Below, piece by piece: positions 15,700 through 24,715 of a stretch of DNA of 32,732 nt. Position 1 is the first letter of the stretch, and each line of letters begins with the position of its first letter. A program made the translations under genes and the position numbers. This DNA is from Rhodoferax sp. UBA4409 (GTDB taxonomy: Bacteria; Pseudomonadota; Gammaproteobacteria; Burkholderiales; Burkholderiaceae_C): positions 1-32,732 of the forward strand of contig DGQR01000061.1 in the NCBI GenBank assembly GCA_002390825.1, read 5' to 3'. The notes under the pieces were generated by a model. That model was not told where the DNA came from, ran no database searches, and saw nothing but the letters and a program-made list of their open reading frames with translations.

Positions 15700-16500
15700 A
15701 TGCAAACACCCGTGAACCCCTTCAAGCAAGCGCTTGTCCGTGGCGAGGTGCAAATCGGCCTTTGGCAGGCGCTGGCAGACCCCTATGCCGCCGAGATTTG
15801 CGCCGGCAGCGGTTTTGACTGGTTGCTACTGGATGGCGAACACGCCCCCAACGACTTGCGCAGCTTGCTGGGCGCGCTGCAAAGTGTGGCGCCCTACCCC
15901 ACACACCCCGTCGTCCGGGTGCCGCACGGGGATGCAGCCCTGATCAAGCAGGTGCTGGACATCGGCGCCACCACGCTGCTGGTGCCCATGGTGGAGTCGG
16001 CAGACCAGGCCAGCGCGCTGGTGCGCGCCATGCGCTATCCGCCCCAGGGCATACGCGGGGTGGGCAGCGCCATCGCACGCTCGGCCCGGTGGTCCCACTA
16101 CCCGAACTACCTGCACGAGGCAAACGACCAGATTTGCCTCTTGGTGCAAGTGGAATCGCAGGTTGCCCTGCAACAAATAGATGCCATTGCTGCGGTGGAA
16201 GGGGTGGATGGCGTGTTCATCGGCCCGGCGGACCTGTCCGCCTCCATGGGCTACCTCGGCCAGCCTACCCACCCGGAGGTTCAGGCCGCGATTGGCGACG
16301 CCATCACCCGCATACGTCGCGCCGGCAAGGCAGCGGGCATTTTGTGTGCGGACGAGCGTCTCGCACGGCACTACCTGTCGCTGGGCGCCTGTTTTGTGGC
16401 GGTGGGTGTGGACACCACCCTGCTGGTGCGCGCCACCACCGCACTGGCAGCGCAGTACAAAGCCGCCGTCACCGCCGCGCAGAGCACAGGAGCTTACTGA
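15700..16500 (+). CDS. hpaI: 4-hydroxy-2-oxoheptanedioate aldolase
   Basis: Class II metal-dependent retro-aldolase that cleaves 4-hydroxy-2-oxoheptanedioate to pyruvate and succinate semialdehyde. The 266 residues align with Escherichia coli HpaI at an offset of three: catalytic H48 in [10 protein letters not shown]73 in VVRVPHGD, D87 in QVLDIGA, and metal ligands E152 in VQVESQV and D178 in [17 protein letters not shown] and GVDTTLL are also typical. The start is taken as ATG 15700 because it aligns with the family N-terminus; a GTG at 15685 that overlaps the hpaH stop is an alternative that adds five residues. The next gene begins two bases after its stop. Confidence 0.95.
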   Translation: MQTPVNPFKQALVRGEVQIGLWQALADPYAAEICAGSGFDWLLLDGEHAPNDLRSLLGALQSVAPYPTHPVVRVPHGDAALIKQVLDIGATTLLVPMVESADQASALVRAMRYPPQGIRGVGSAIARSARWSHYPNYLHEANDQICLLVQVESQVALQQIDAIAAVEGVDGVFIGPADLSASMGYLGQPTHPEVQAAIGDAITRIRRAGKAAGILCADERLARHYLSLGACFVAVGVDTTLLVRATTALAAQYKAAVTAAQSTGAY

Positions 16501-16501
16501 C

Positions 16502-17932
16502 GTGACGCTGGAATCTCTACGCCAAGCCTTCAGCGGCAAACTGCTGAGTGGCGCCGATGCAGCCCCGTTTCTGACCGACTACCGTGGCAAATGGACCGGT
16601 CAAGCCTTGGCCGTGGCCCAACCGGACAGCGCCGAAGACGTGGCCAAAGTCATCGCCTGGTGCCATGCACACGGCACGCCTGTCGTGCCCCAAGGCGGCA
16701 ACACCGGCCTCTCGGGCGGCTCGGTGCCCGAGGCCACCCCTGCCAAGTTGCCTGTGGTGCTGTCCCTGCTGCGCCTGAACCGGGTGCGCGCTGTGGACCC
16801 GCTCAACAACACCCTGACGGTGGAAGCCGGTGTCACGCTCTTGCAGGTGCAGGAGGCCGCCAAAGCCGCCAAGCGCTTGTTCCCGCTCAGTCTGGCCGCC
16901 GAAGGCACTTGCACCATAGGCGGTAACTTGGCCAGCAATGCTGGGGGCGTGCAGGTGCTGCGCTACGGCAATGCCCGTGAGCTCTGCCTGGGCCTGGAAG
17001 TGGTGACCGCAGAGGGCCAGCTGTGGGATGGCTTGCGCACCCTGCGCAAAGACAACACCGGCTACGACCTGCGGGACCTGTACATCGGCTCCGAGGGCAC
17101 GCTGGGCGTCATCACCGCAGCGGTGGTCAAGCTGTTTCCCTTGCCTGCGGCACAGGTGGTCACCTTGGTGGCCGTGCCAACGCCGCAACAGGCGCTGGAG
17201 CTGCTGTCCCTTGCGCAGGAGCGGCTGGGTGCGCAATTGACTGCATTTGAGCTACTGAGCGGTACCTGTGTGGACTTGGTGTTGCGGCACATTCCCGGCA
17301 CGCGCCGCCCCTTGGGCGAAGCGTCAGACTGGTATGTGCTGATGGAGTTGTCTGCCACCAGCGACGAGGCACAGGCCGCGCAGTCCATGGAGAGCCTGCT
17401 GGAAACCGCCATGGAAAACGAATGGGTGACCGACGCCGCGCTGGCCAGCACGCTGGCCCAAGCGGAGGCGTTGTGGGCCTTGCGGGAAAACATCTCGGAA
17501 GCCCAGGGCGCCGAGGGCAAAACCATCAAGCACGATATTTCGCTGCCGATCTCGCGCATCCCCGACTTCATTGCCAGTACCGACGCGCTGATTGCCGCCC
17601 GATTCCCCCAGGTCCGGCAGGTGACCTTTGGCCACTTGGGCGATGGCAACCTGCACTACAACGCCTCGCCGCTTCCGGGCAGCGGGCCCGACGACATGGC
17701 GGCGTTCCAGGCGCTAGAAGGCCCGCTCAACCAACTGGTGCACGACGCGGTGCACTCCCACCAGGGCTCGATATCCGCCGAACACGGCCTGGGCGTGCTG
17801 CGCCGCGACGAATCGGCGCGCTACAAGTCGCCGCTGGAACTGCAGCTGATGCAACGCATCAAGCAGGCCCTGGACCCGCAGGGCTTGATGAACCCGCACA
17901 AGCTGCTGGATATGAGCCAGATCACCCTCTAG
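16502..17932 (+). CDS. FAD-linked 2-hydroxyacid dehydrogenase (GlcD/DLD family)
   Basis: Flavoprotein of 476 residues in the D-lactate/D-2-hydroxyglutarate/glycolate oxidase family. The FAD-binding domain shows PQGGNTGLSGGSVPE (64-77), GTCTIGGNLASNAGG and DNTGYDLRDLYIGSEGTLGV; the C-terminal substrate domain shows GHLGDGNLHYN, which carries metal-binding histidines, and SAEHGLG. It lacks the extra iron-sulphur module of longer forms. The start is GTG 16502 with AGGAG at 16488-16492, one base after the hpaI stop, so it is in the same operon. Such an enzyme is not part of the textbook homoprotocatechuate route; it may oxidise a 2-hydroxyacid formed from a pathway intermediate, or a 2-hydroxyacid side product. 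The electron acceptor is unknown. Confidence 0.9.
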   Translation: MTLESLRQAFSGKLLSGADAAPFLTDYRGKWTGQALAVAQPDSAEDVAKVIAWCHAHGTPVVPQGGNTGLSGGSVPEATPAKLPVVLSLLRLNRVRAVDPLNNTLTVEAGVTLLQVQEAAKAAKRLFPLSLAAEGTCTIGGNLASNAGGVQVLRYGNARELCLGLEVVTAEGQLWDGLRTLRKDNTGYDLRDLYIGSEGTLGVITAAVVKLFPLPAAQVVTLVAVPTPQQALELLSLAQERLGAQLTAFELLSGTCVDLVLRHIPGTRRPLGEASDWYVLMELSATSDEAQAAQSMESLLETAMENEWVTDAALASTLAQAEALWALRENISEAQGAEGKTIKHDISLPISRIPDFIASTDALIAARFPQVRQVTFGHLGDGNLHYNASPLPGSGPDDMAAFQALEGPLNQLVHDAVHSHQGSISAEHGLGVLRRDESARYKSPLELQLMQRIKQALDPQGLMNPHKLLDMSQITL

Positions 17933-17966
17933 CGCACGTCCCACTTGCGCAAGTAGCTATAAATTC
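17932..17966. repeat. Dispersed repeat copy D (short)
   Basis: The segment beginning GCGCACG at 17932 with TTGCGCAAG, TAGCTAT and AAAT follows the plus-strand order of the copy at 9275-9332 (GCGCACG, TTGCGCAAG, CAGCTAT, AAAT). It abuts the stop codon of the FAD oxidoreductase and lies inside the hpa operon, 5' of hpaE. Confidence 0.55.
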
Positions 17967-17976
17967 AGGAGCATTC

Positions 17977-19452
17977 ATGTCCCAAGAGACCCTTTCCATC
18001 GCCGGCTTTGACGTATCGCCGCACCACTACATCGGCGGGCAACGGGTGGCATCCGGCGAGTTGTTTGACTTGCACTGTCCGATTGACCAGAGCCTGCTGG
18101 GCCGCATCAGCGAGGGCACACCGGCCCATGTGGATGCAGCCATCGTGGCAGCCCAAGCAGCCTACCCGGCCTGGAGCGCCCTGACTGCGGCAGAGCGCAA
18201 ACCTTATCTGGACCGCTTTGCCGCAGAGATCGGCAAGCGGGCGGACGCCTTTTGCCAGCTCGAATCGAATGACGCGGGCATTTTGCTGTCGCGCATGAAG
18301 CACGGCGTGATTCCGCGCGCCATGCTCAACATCACCTGGTTTGCAGAGCATGCGCTCAGCCTGCAGGACCGCCCGCTGGAAACGGAGCAGGCCACGCACA
18401 TCGTGCGCCACGACCCGGCCGGGGTGGTCGTCATCATCACGCCGTGGAACTCGCCGCTGATGCTGGCCACCTGGAAGCTCGGCCCCGCACTCGCCGCCGG
18501 CAACACCGTGATCATCAAACCGCCAGAGTGGGCGCCGCTCACCAGCAGCTTGCTGGCCGACTGCGCGCACGCGGCCGGCTTGCCCGCCGGGGTGCTCAAC
18601 ATTGTCCAGGGCAGCGGCGCCGGCACGGGTGCGCGCTTGGTCTCCGACCCGCGCCTGGCCCGCATTTCGTTCACCGGCTCGGTGCCTACCGCCAAGTGGA
18701 TCGCCCAAGCCGCTGGCGCCAACCTGGTGCCGTGCAGCCTGGAGCTGGGGGGCAAGTCGCCCTTCATCGTGCTGGAGGACGCCGACATTGACAACGCAGC
18801 CGCTACCGGCGCGCTGATGTACCGCAACGCGGGCCAGGTGTGCCTAGCCGGCACCCGCTTTCTGGTGCACAGCCACATCCGCGACCGCTTTGTCGCCGCC
18901 ATGCGCGCCTATGTGGAAAAGCTCAACATCGGCGACCCGCGGGACGAAGCGGTCGAGATCGGGCCCATCATCCACCCGCGCCAGGTGGAGCGGGTCAAGG
19001 GCTTTGTGGAACGCGCGCTGGCGGATGGCGCAGAACTGTTGTGGGGCGGCAAGCCGCACCCCTTCGGCGCCCAGTACTTCGAGCCGACCATGCTGTCCAA
19101 CCTCCGCCAAGACAGCGAGATCGTGCAGAACGAGGTCTTCGGCCCGGTGCTGACCCTGCAGACCTTTGACAGCGATGCCCAAGCCATCGCTTTGGCCAAT
19201 GGCACCGACTACGGCCTGGGCGGCGTCTGCTACGGCGAAACCGCCCATGCCACCGCCATTGCCGAGCAGGTGCGCACCGGCTTTATCTGGGTCAACAGCT
19301 TCGGCATTCGCGATCTGGCGGCTCCGTTCGGCGGCATCAAGCGCTCGGGCATCGGGCGCGAAGGGGGCGACTGGAGCTTCGAATTCTTCTGCGATGTGAA
19401 GGACGTGGTGGTTCCCAAAAAGCCATTCCGCGCGAGCTTCAGCCATCGCTAA
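17977..19452 (+). CDS. hpaE: 5-carboxymethyl-2-hydroxymuconate semialdehyde dehydrogenase
   Basis: NAD-dependent aldehyde dehydrogenase of 491 residues that oxidises the ring-cleavage semialdehyde to 5-carboxymethyl-2-hydroxymuconate. Catalytic residues of the superfamily are in place: N158 in TPWNSPL, K181 in IIKPPEW, E256 in LELGGKSP and nucleophile C289 in GQVCLAGTR. NEVFGPVL and the PFGGIKRSGIGREGG end are also typical. The CHMS assignment rests on position between hpaH/hpaI and the hpaD-type dioxygenase; succinate semialdehyde, the other aldehyde of the pathway, is a possible alternative substrate. The start is ATG 17977 with AGGAG at 17967-17971. The longer open frame upstream overlaps the FAD gene and is not coding. 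Confidence 0.88.
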   Translation: MSQETLSIAGFDVSPHHYIGGQRVASGELFDLHCPIDQSLLGRISEGTPAHVDAAIVAAQAAYPAWSALTAAERKPYLDRFAAEIGKRADAFCQLESNDAGILLSRMKHGVIPRAMLNITWFAEHALSLQDRPLETEQATHIVRHDPAGVVVIITPWNSPLMLATWKLGPALAAGNTVIIKPPEWAPLTSSLLADCAHAAGLPAGVLNIVQGSGAGTGARLVSDPRLARISFTGSVPTAKWIAQAAGANLVPCSLELGGKSPFIVLEDADIDNAAATGALMYRNAGQVCLAGTRFLVHSHIRDRFVAAMRAYVEKLNIGDPRDEAVEIGPIIHPRQVERVKGFVERALADGAELLWGGKPHPFGAQYFEPTMLSNLRQDSEIVQNEVFGPVLTLQTFDSDAQAIALANGTDYGLGGVCYGETAHATAIAEQVRTGFIWVNSFGIRDLAAPFGGIKRSGIGREGGDWSFEFFCDVKDVVVPKKPFRASFSHR

Positions 19453-19476
19453 TCAACCATTCAAAAGGAATCCACC

Positions 19477-20364
19477 ATGGGAAAAGTCGTAGGCGCAGCG
19501 TTGGTGTCGCACCATCCGGGGCTCATGCAGTGCGAAGAGTTCCGCCGCCTCATGGGCAATGGCGAAGACTCTGACCTGATCGCCGGCTATGCGCGCTTGC
19601 GCAACAAAATCAACGCTGCCCGGCCGGATGTGGTCATCATCTTTGACAGCCACTGGTTCACCACGGGCTACCACCTGGTGGACGGTGCCGCGCGCTACGA
19701 GGGCCACTACATTTCTGACGAAATGCCGTGGTACCTGCATGGCGTGCCCTACGCCTACCGCGGACACCCGGAGCTGGCCATTGCCATAGAAGAAGCATCG
19801 CGCGCGCAGGGCGGCTACAACCGGGTCATCAACAACCCGCACCTGGGCAAGCAGTACGCCACGATCAACCTGGTCAAGCACTTGCGGCTGGAACAGACGG
19901 ATACGCCGGTGTTGACGGTGAGCTCCTGCCAGAACTGCGATTGGCCGCACTTTGTGCGCTCGGGCGAGGCGATTGCCCAGGCCATTCAGGCCAGCGGCCT
20001 GCGTGTGGTGCTGCTGGCTTCTGGCGCCTTGAGCCACAAGTTCAACGACATCACCTGGACGCCCAAGCACCCGCGGATTTTTCACGAGAGCAATGTGTCG
20101 CGCCCGGAGAACATCGCCAGCGACAAAGCGGCCATCGCACTCATGGAGCAAGGCCGCCACGACACGGTGCTGGAGCGCTGGGACGACGACTACCGCAAAA
20201 AACCGTGGGAGGCTTTCGGGGCTCACTACCTGCAAATGCTGGGTGCCATGGGCGGCAAAGATTGCCGCGCCCGCGGAGAGGCTTTGTCGGCCTACGAGAA
20301 CGCCCGGGGCACCGGAAACATCCACATGTGGTTCGCCCCCGAGTCCGAGCTGGAGGTCGCATGA
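19477..20364 (+). CDS. hpaD: 3,4-dihydroxyphenylacetate 2,3-dioxygenase, class III extradiol
   Basis: Fe(II) extradiol dioxygenase that opens the ring of homoprotocatechuate next to the hydroxyls. The 295 residues belong to the LigB/HpaD superfamily: tandem H12-H13 in VSHHPG, H59 in IIFDSHWFTT, followed by SDEMPWYLHG, LTVSSCQNCDW and LLASGALSHKFND. These place it with HpaD of enterobacteria rather than the type I vicinal-oxygen-chelate dioxygenases. The N-terminus MGKVVGAALVSHHPG and the ATG at 19477 with AAGGA at 19465-19469 are well supported. It overlaps the next gene by four bases (ATGA), so the two are translationally coupled. The exact catechol substrate is inferred from context. Confidence 0.88.
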   Translation: MGKVVGAALVSHHPGLMQCEEFRRLMGNGEDSDLIAGYARLRNKINAARPDVVIIFDSHWFTTGYHLVDGAARYEGHYISDEMPWYLHGVPYAYRGHPELAIAIEEASRAQGGYNRVINNPHLGKQYATINLVKHLRLEQTDTPVLTVSSCQNCDWPHFVRSGEAIAQAIQASGLRVVLLASGALSHKFNDITWTPKHPRIFHESNVSRPENIASDKAAIALMEQGRHDTVLERWDDDYRKKPWEAFGAHYLQMLGAMGGKDCRARGEALSAYENARGTGNIHMWFAPESELEVA

Positions 20365-21311
20365 ACTTTGAATTCCCGATCCAAGAGCTACCCGCCGTGA
20401 TGCGCGGGCCGCGCGTCGAGCGGCGGCGCGTGCTGGTGGGTGGCAGTGCCTGCTGGGGCACCATCGAAGAGACCGGCAGTACCCAAGGCCAACTCCGGCT
20501 GGACGACGGGCGCCTGGTACATCCGGACACGGTGCAGCACCTGCCCCCGGTATCGCCCAGCAAGGTCATTGCGGTGCATATCTCGTACAGCTCCAGGAGC
20601 TTTGAAACCCGCAACCAGCCCAAACCCACCGAAACCCCGACCTACTTCACCAAACCGCCGACTTCCCTCAACGGCCACCAGTGTGAAATCCACAAACCGG
20701 TAGACAGCTTGTATCTGAATTACGAGGGGGAATACGCCGTCGTCATCAGCAAGACCTGCCGTAATGTGTTGCCCGATGAGGCCTGGGACTACATCGAAGG
20801 CTTCTGCCCCGCGCTGGATATGGGCTTGCAGAACTACCGCGACACCGACCAAGGCAGCATGCTTCGCGTCAAAGGTGCAGACACCTTGCTGCCCATCGGA
20901 CCCGGCATTGTGCGGGGCGTCAATTTGTTTGAGCAGACCTTGCGCACCTACCGCAATGGCCTGGTGGTGCAAGAGGCCCATATCGGCGACGAAACGATTT
21001 GGGGCCCGCACTATGTGATTGCCGACATCGCGCGGCACATTACCCTGGTGCCCGGCGACGTCATCTTGATGGGCACCCCCTGCCATTCGCGCTCTGTCGA
21101 TCCGGGTGACCTGGTGGAGTGCGAAATCACCGGACTGGGCCGGTTGGCCGGCACGGTCGTGGCCATTCCGGCGCCTCGCGCATCAGCACTGGGCGTCGGG
21201 CATCAACCGACCGACAGCCCGGAGGTCCGCAGAGTGGCCTTCGGTTTTGACGAACGGGTCCCGGAGCGCTTCAAGGCCAATTACCGGACGGCCGTCAAAG
21301 CAGCCACGTAA
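20361..21311 (+). CDS. hpaG: FAH-family isomerase/decarboxylase (HpaG-like)
   Basis: Fumarylacetoacetate-hydrolase-fold enzyme of 316 residues, expected to act on 5-carboxymethyl-2-hydroxymuconate or its decarboxylation product. Residues 1-70 form a beta-rich N-terminal region (GQLRLDDGRLVHPDTVQHLPP); the FAH core follows from VIAVHISYSSRS. Metal-binding carboxylates are E122 and E124 in NYEGEYAVV and D153 in PALDMG; LVPGDVILMGTP and DLVECEITGLGRL are standard family strands. Enterobacterial HpaG is a two-domain protein of about 430 residues that both decarboxylates and isomerises; this one has a single FAH core, so it may carry out only one of the two steps. The start is ATG 20361, overlapping the hpaD stop, with GGAGG upstream. 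Confidence 0.78.
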   Translation: MNFEFPIQELPAVMRGPRVERRRVLVGGSACWGTIEETGSTQGQLRLDDGRLVHPDTVQHLPPVSPSKVIAVHISYSSRSFETRNQPKPTETPTYFTKPPTSLNGHQCEIHKPVDSLYLNYEGEYAVVISKTCRNVLPDEAWDYIEGFCPALDMGLQNYRDTDQGSMLRVKGADTLLPIGPGIVRGVNLFEQTLRTYRNGLVVQEAHIGDETIWGPHYVIADIARHITLVPGDVILMGTPCHSRSVDPGDLVECEITGLGRLAGTVVAIPAPRASALGVGHQPTDSPEVRRVAFGFDERVPERFKANYRTAVKAAT

Positions 21312-21345
21312 GCGAGTTTTTTTCACCACAACAAGGAGACATTTC

Positions 21346-22329
21346 ATGACAACCAATCGCCGCCAAATTTTGAAATTGGCTCTCACCGGTTTGGCCGCAG
21401 GCATGCCCCTGATCGGACGGGCCCAAAATATTGAAACCCTCAAAATCATCTCGGGCTTTGCCGCCGGCGGCACCGTGGACACTCTGGCCCGCCGCGTTGC
21501 AACCCACCTTGCCGGCCCCTACGCCAAGTCCGCCATCGTGGACACCCGGGCCGGCGCTGGAGGCCAAATCGCCATTTCTGCACTCAGGACCTCGGCCGCC
21601 GACGGCAGCAACATGCTGGTCACGCCCATGTCCATGCTGGGCATCTACCCGCATACCTACAAAAGGCTGCCTTATGACCCACTGAGCGACCTCACCCCCG
21701 TGTCCTTGGGCGTGGTGTTCGACATGGGTTTCGGCGTCGGCCCCATGGTGCCTGCCAGCGTCAAAACCGTGCCTGAGTTTTTGGAGTGGTGCAAGGCCAA
21801 CCCTACCAATGCCAACTTCGGCTCACCCGCACCGGGCTCGGTACCCCACTTTGTGGGTGAGCTGATCGGCAGGGCCGGCAAGGTCGATATGCGCCATGTG
21901 GGCTTCCGCGGGTCGCAGCCCGCCATTCTGGACTTGATGGGCGGGCAGATTGCTGCCGTGTCGGCACCTGTGGGTGAGTTTCTGCAGCATCTGAGTAGCG
22001 GCAAGGTGCGCTTGCTTGCCACCTCAGGCGCTAGCCGCAACAAATTTGTTCCAGGCACCAGCACGATGGTGGAACAAGGCATGAAAGACATGGTGTTTGG
22101 CGAATGGTTCGGCTTCTACTTGCCTGGCAAGGCCACTGCGGACGTCGTCGAGAAGGCGAACGCAGCGGTTCGGGTCGCGCTTGCTGACAAAGATGTCGTG
22201 AGTGGCTTGGCCGCCATGGGTTTGGAGGCCAAATCTTCCAACCCGGCCGAGCTCGCGGCCATGCTCAAAGCCGATACCGAAAAGTGGGGCCCCATCGTGA
22301 AGGCCATTGGTTTCACCGCTGAGTCCTGA
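21346..22329 (+). CDS. Bug-family (TctC-like) periplasmic solute receptor
   Basis: Extracytoplasmic binding protein of 327 residues, the solute receptor of tripartite tricarboxylate (TTT) type systems that are heavily expanded in Burkholderiales. The N-terminus TNRRQILKLALTG carries a twin-arginine motif, ending in the cleavage-like GRAQ at about residue 27, so Tat export is probable. Typical Bug features include FAAGGTVDTLARRVA near 43-57, VDTRAGAGGQIA, and GSPAPGSVPHFVGE in the ligand cleft. No TctA/TctB membrane partner is near, as is usual for these orphans. The ATG at 21346 has AAGGAG at 21333-21338. Position suggests a ligand among hydroxyphenylacetates or related acids, but that is inference. 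Confidence 0.92.
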   Translation: MTTNRRQILKLALTGLAAGMPLIGRAQNIETLKIISGFAAGGTVDTLARRVATHLAGPYAKSAIVDTRAGAGGQIAISALRTSAADGSNMLVTPMSMLGIYPHTYKRLPYDPLSDLTPVSLGVVFDMGFGVGPMVPASVKTVPEFLEWCKANPTNANFGSPAPGSVPHFVGELIGRAGKVDMRHVGFRGSQPAILDLMGGQIAAVSAPVGEFLQHLSSGKVRLLATSGASRNKFVPGTSTMVEQGMKDMVFGEWFGFYLPGKATADVVEKANAAVRVALADKDVVSGLAAMGLEAKSSNPAELAAMLKADTEKWGPIVKAIGFTAES

Positions 22330-22333
22330 TTCC

Positions 22334-23308
22334 ATGCGCATTTGCATTTACGGGGCGGGCGCCATTGGCGGCTGGCTCGGTGCACACCTAGCCAGCCAGG
22401 GGCAGCACGTCAGTGTGATTGCGCGAGGCCAGACACTGGAGGCACTACAAGCCCATGGCTTGCGCTTGCAACAGGCATCGGGCCTGTTGCAAGTGCCGGT
22501 GCAGGTGGCCGAACATGCGGCCGAGTTGGGCGTGCAAGATCTGGTCATCGTCGCGGTCAAAGCACCTGCGATGGAGGCTGTGGCCCGCGGAATCGCCCCC
22601 CTTCTGGGGCCCGAAACAATGGTGCTTACGGCGATGAACGGCGTTCCATGGTGGTTTCTGCAAGGCCTGGGGGACGCTTTTGCAGGAACCACACTGAAGT
22701 CGGTAGACGCCACGGGAAGCATCGCAGCTGCCATTCCTGCGCGGCACATCATCGGAGGGGTGGTGCACGCCAGTTGCTCCTTGCTATCACCGGGCTTTGT
22801 GCTGCATCACTTTGGCAACCGACTGATTCTGGGGGAGCCCTCGGGCGGGAGCAGCCAGCGGGGGCAGGAACTCGCAGCTTTGCTCCATAGCGCAGGGGTG
22901 GGGGCTGAAATATCCCCGCATATCCAGCGGGACACCTGGTTCAAACTCTGGGGCAATATGACGGTTAATCCGATCAGTGCCCTGACGGGCGCGACAACAG
23001 ACCTGATTCTTGGGGATCCGCTGATACGTGACTTTGTTTCACGCGTGATGCTGGAGGCCAAAGAAATCGGAGCGAGACTGGGTCTGCCGATCGACCAGCT
23101 ACCGGAAGACCGACACGCCATGACCCTCAAGCTGGGCGCGTTCAAGACCTCCATGCTGCAGGACGTTGAAGCGGGCAAGCCGATAGAGCTGGATGCCTTG
23201 GTGAGCGCCGTTCAGGAGCTGGGCGTCTTGACCCATGTACCTACGCCCTTCACGGACGGGCTTCTGGGCCTCACCAGACTGCACGCCCGAGTGCGCGGCC
23301 TGTACTGA
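22334..23308 (+). CDS. Ketopantoate reductase-like NAD(P)H oxidoreductase
   Basis: A 324-residue member of the ApbA/PanE 2-dehydropantoate 2-reductase family. It has a Rossmann N-terminus (RICIYGAGAIGGWLGAHLA, residues 2-20), the conserved lysine in VAVKAPAMEA, and the C-terminal helical domain with WFKLWGNMTVNPISALTG carrying the catalytic Lys and Asn. The gene lies four bases after the Bug receptor stop and closes the plus-strand operon, so it is probably not the biosynthetic panE but a catabolic or detoxifying paralogue reducing a 2-keto acid. This fits a pathway rich in 2-oxo acids, and the FAD enzyme encoded upstream could run the reverse direction. The ATG is at 22334; the ribosome-binding site is weak. 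Confidence 0.87.
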   Translation: MRICIYGAGAIGGWLGAHLASQGQHVSVIARGQTLEALQAHGLRLQQASGLLQVPVQVAEHAAELGVQDLVIVAVKAPAMEAVARGIAPLLGPETMVLTAMNGVPWWFLQGLGDAFAGTTLKSVDATGSIAAAIPARHIIGGVVHASCSLLSPGFVLHHFGNRLILGEPSGGSSQRGQELAALLHSAGVGAEISPHIQRDTWFKLWGNMTVNPISALTGATTDLILGDPLIRDFVSRVMLEAKEIGARLGLPIDQLPEDRHAMTLKLGAFKTSMLQDVEAGKPIELDALVSAVQELGVLTHVPTPFTDGLLGLTRLHARVRGLY

Positions 23309-23314
23309 CAACGT

Positions 23315-24715
23315 CTATTGCGCAGGCGTTGCCGGCAGGGTGATTTCAATCGCCAAGCCCGGCTGGGCATTGCGCACCGCAAAGCTGCCGCCATGCGCCT
23401 GCGCCACCAAGCGGCACAGGTAGAGGCCCAGCCCCACTCCACCGCCTTCGCGGGTGCGGGCGGCATCAGGCCGAAAGAAGGGCTGACCCAGGTTGGGGAG
23501 CTGGCTTTCTTCCACACCGGTGCCGAAGTCGCGCACGGCGATCGACAACTGCCCTTCCGTCCATTGCACGGTGATTTGCGGTGCCGCAAGCGCACCGGTG
23601 CTGTGGCGCAACGCGTTGTCCAGCAGGTTGCGCACCAGCAGCCGGATACGGGTCGGGTCCAGCTGCAGGCGGGGCAAGGCCGGGGGAACATGCATGTCAA
23701 TGGCAGGACCGGCATCACCTTCCGCGGAGTGGGCAGTTTGCAGCTCGCACACTACGTCTTGCACCAGCGCGCACACATCTACTGCCTCGCGGTGCAGGGC
23801 AACGTGCGGGCTGGCCAAGCGCTCGCTTTCCAGCAGGTCGGTGACCAGGTCGCGCATGAGGGCCAGATCGCGCAGCAGCGCATCGCGGCCGGGCTGCACA
23901 TCGGCCGTTTCTGGCAGCAGCTCGGTGTTCAGGCGGGCGCGAGTGAGCGGGCTGCGCAGCTCGTGGCTGATGGCCAGCAGCAAGGTGCGCTTGGCCTCCA
24001 GCATCTGGTGGATGTCCGCGCCCATGGTGTTGATGGTGGCGGCGAGCTCGCCCAGCTCGTCGGGGTGGTGGGCGCGGCGCACCGGAATGGTTTGGGCAAA
24101 GTCTCCGGCCCCGAAGCGTTGGGCCCCGGCACGGATATCGTCCAGCGGGCGCAGCATGCGGCGCACCCGCCGGTAGGCCAGCGCCGTTAGGAGCAACAGC
24201 ACCGCCAGGGTGGCCCAACCGATGTAGCGTGGCCGGTCGTGCCAGGCCTGCACGCTCAGGCCGAAGCGGATGCGGTGGCCATCGGCGGTGGTGCGCTCAA
24301 AGAAGCGCATTTCTTCAGGCGGCTGGCCATTACGGGCCTCGGTGCGGGAATACAGGTCCTCAACATGGCTGCGCCAATTCACTTGCGGCCCGCTGATGCG
24401 CAGGGTGAGCGGCAGGCGCTCGGTCAGGGCTTGGGCCCGCTCAACGCTGGGCGGACTCCCCAGCCCGGCGGACAGGGTGTCGATGTAATCGGCCACCAGG
24501 GGCTTGGCGGCATCGCGCCAGCCCATACTGAGGGCGGCTTGCATGCCGAACACAAACGTGAAGGCCATGGCCAGAGCCAGCATCACAAACAGGGCCATCA
24601 GCCGGAAGCGCAGCGAATGCGCCAGCAAATGTTTGGCGCTGCGCTGTACACGGATGCAATCCCGGATACCGGGCCAGCCTTTGCAGGCGCGCAACAGCGC
24701 TTGCCCTGCGCTCAT
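23315..24715 (-). CDS. Sensor histidine kinase
   Basis: Inner-membrane two-component sensor kinase of 466 residues. Transmembrane helices lie at about 38-60 and 164-182, enclosing a periplasmic sensor domain of roughly 100 residues. A HAMP region follows (RMLRPLDDIRAGAQRFGAGD), then the H box AISHELRSPLTRARL with phosphorylatable H251, the N box LVRNLLDNALRHS, the G1 box RDFGTGVEES, the F box QPFFRP and the G2 box GGGVGLGLYL. The layout is that of the CpxA/RstB/EnvZ class. The ATG at 24715 overlaps the regulator's TGA by four bases. Because a Spy-like lipoprotein heads the operon, the signal is probably envelope or metal stress (inference). It converges on the preceding oxidoreductase gene with a six-base gap. 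Confidence 0.93.
   Translation of the reverse strand: MSAGQALLRACKGWPGIRDCIRVQRSAKHLLAHSLRFRLMALFVMLALAMAFTFVFGMQAALSMGWRDAAKPLVADYIDTLSAGLGSPPSVERAQALTERLPLTLRISGPQVNWRSHVEDLYSRTEARNGQPPEEMRFFERTTADGHRIRFGLSVQAWHDRPRYIGWATLAVLLLLTALAYRRVRRMLRPLDDIRAGAQRFGAGDFAQTIPVRRAHHPDELGELAATINTMGADIHQMLEAKRTLLLAISHELRSPLTRARLNTELLPETADVQPGRDALLRDLALMRDLVTDLLESERLASPHVALHREAVDVCALVQDVVCELQTAHSAEGDAGPAIDMHVPPALPRLQLDPTRIRLLVRNLLDNALRHSTGALAAPQITVQWTEGQLSIAVRDFGTGVEESQLPNLGQPFFRPDAARTREGGGVGLGLYLCRLVAQAHGGSFAVRNAQPGLAIEITLPATPAQ

Noticed and set aside
16181..16501. Upstream extension of the FAD oxidoreductase frame
   Set aside because: It overlaps hpaI in another frame and adds an Arg/Pro-rich segment with no flavoprotein character; GTG 16502 has AGGAG.
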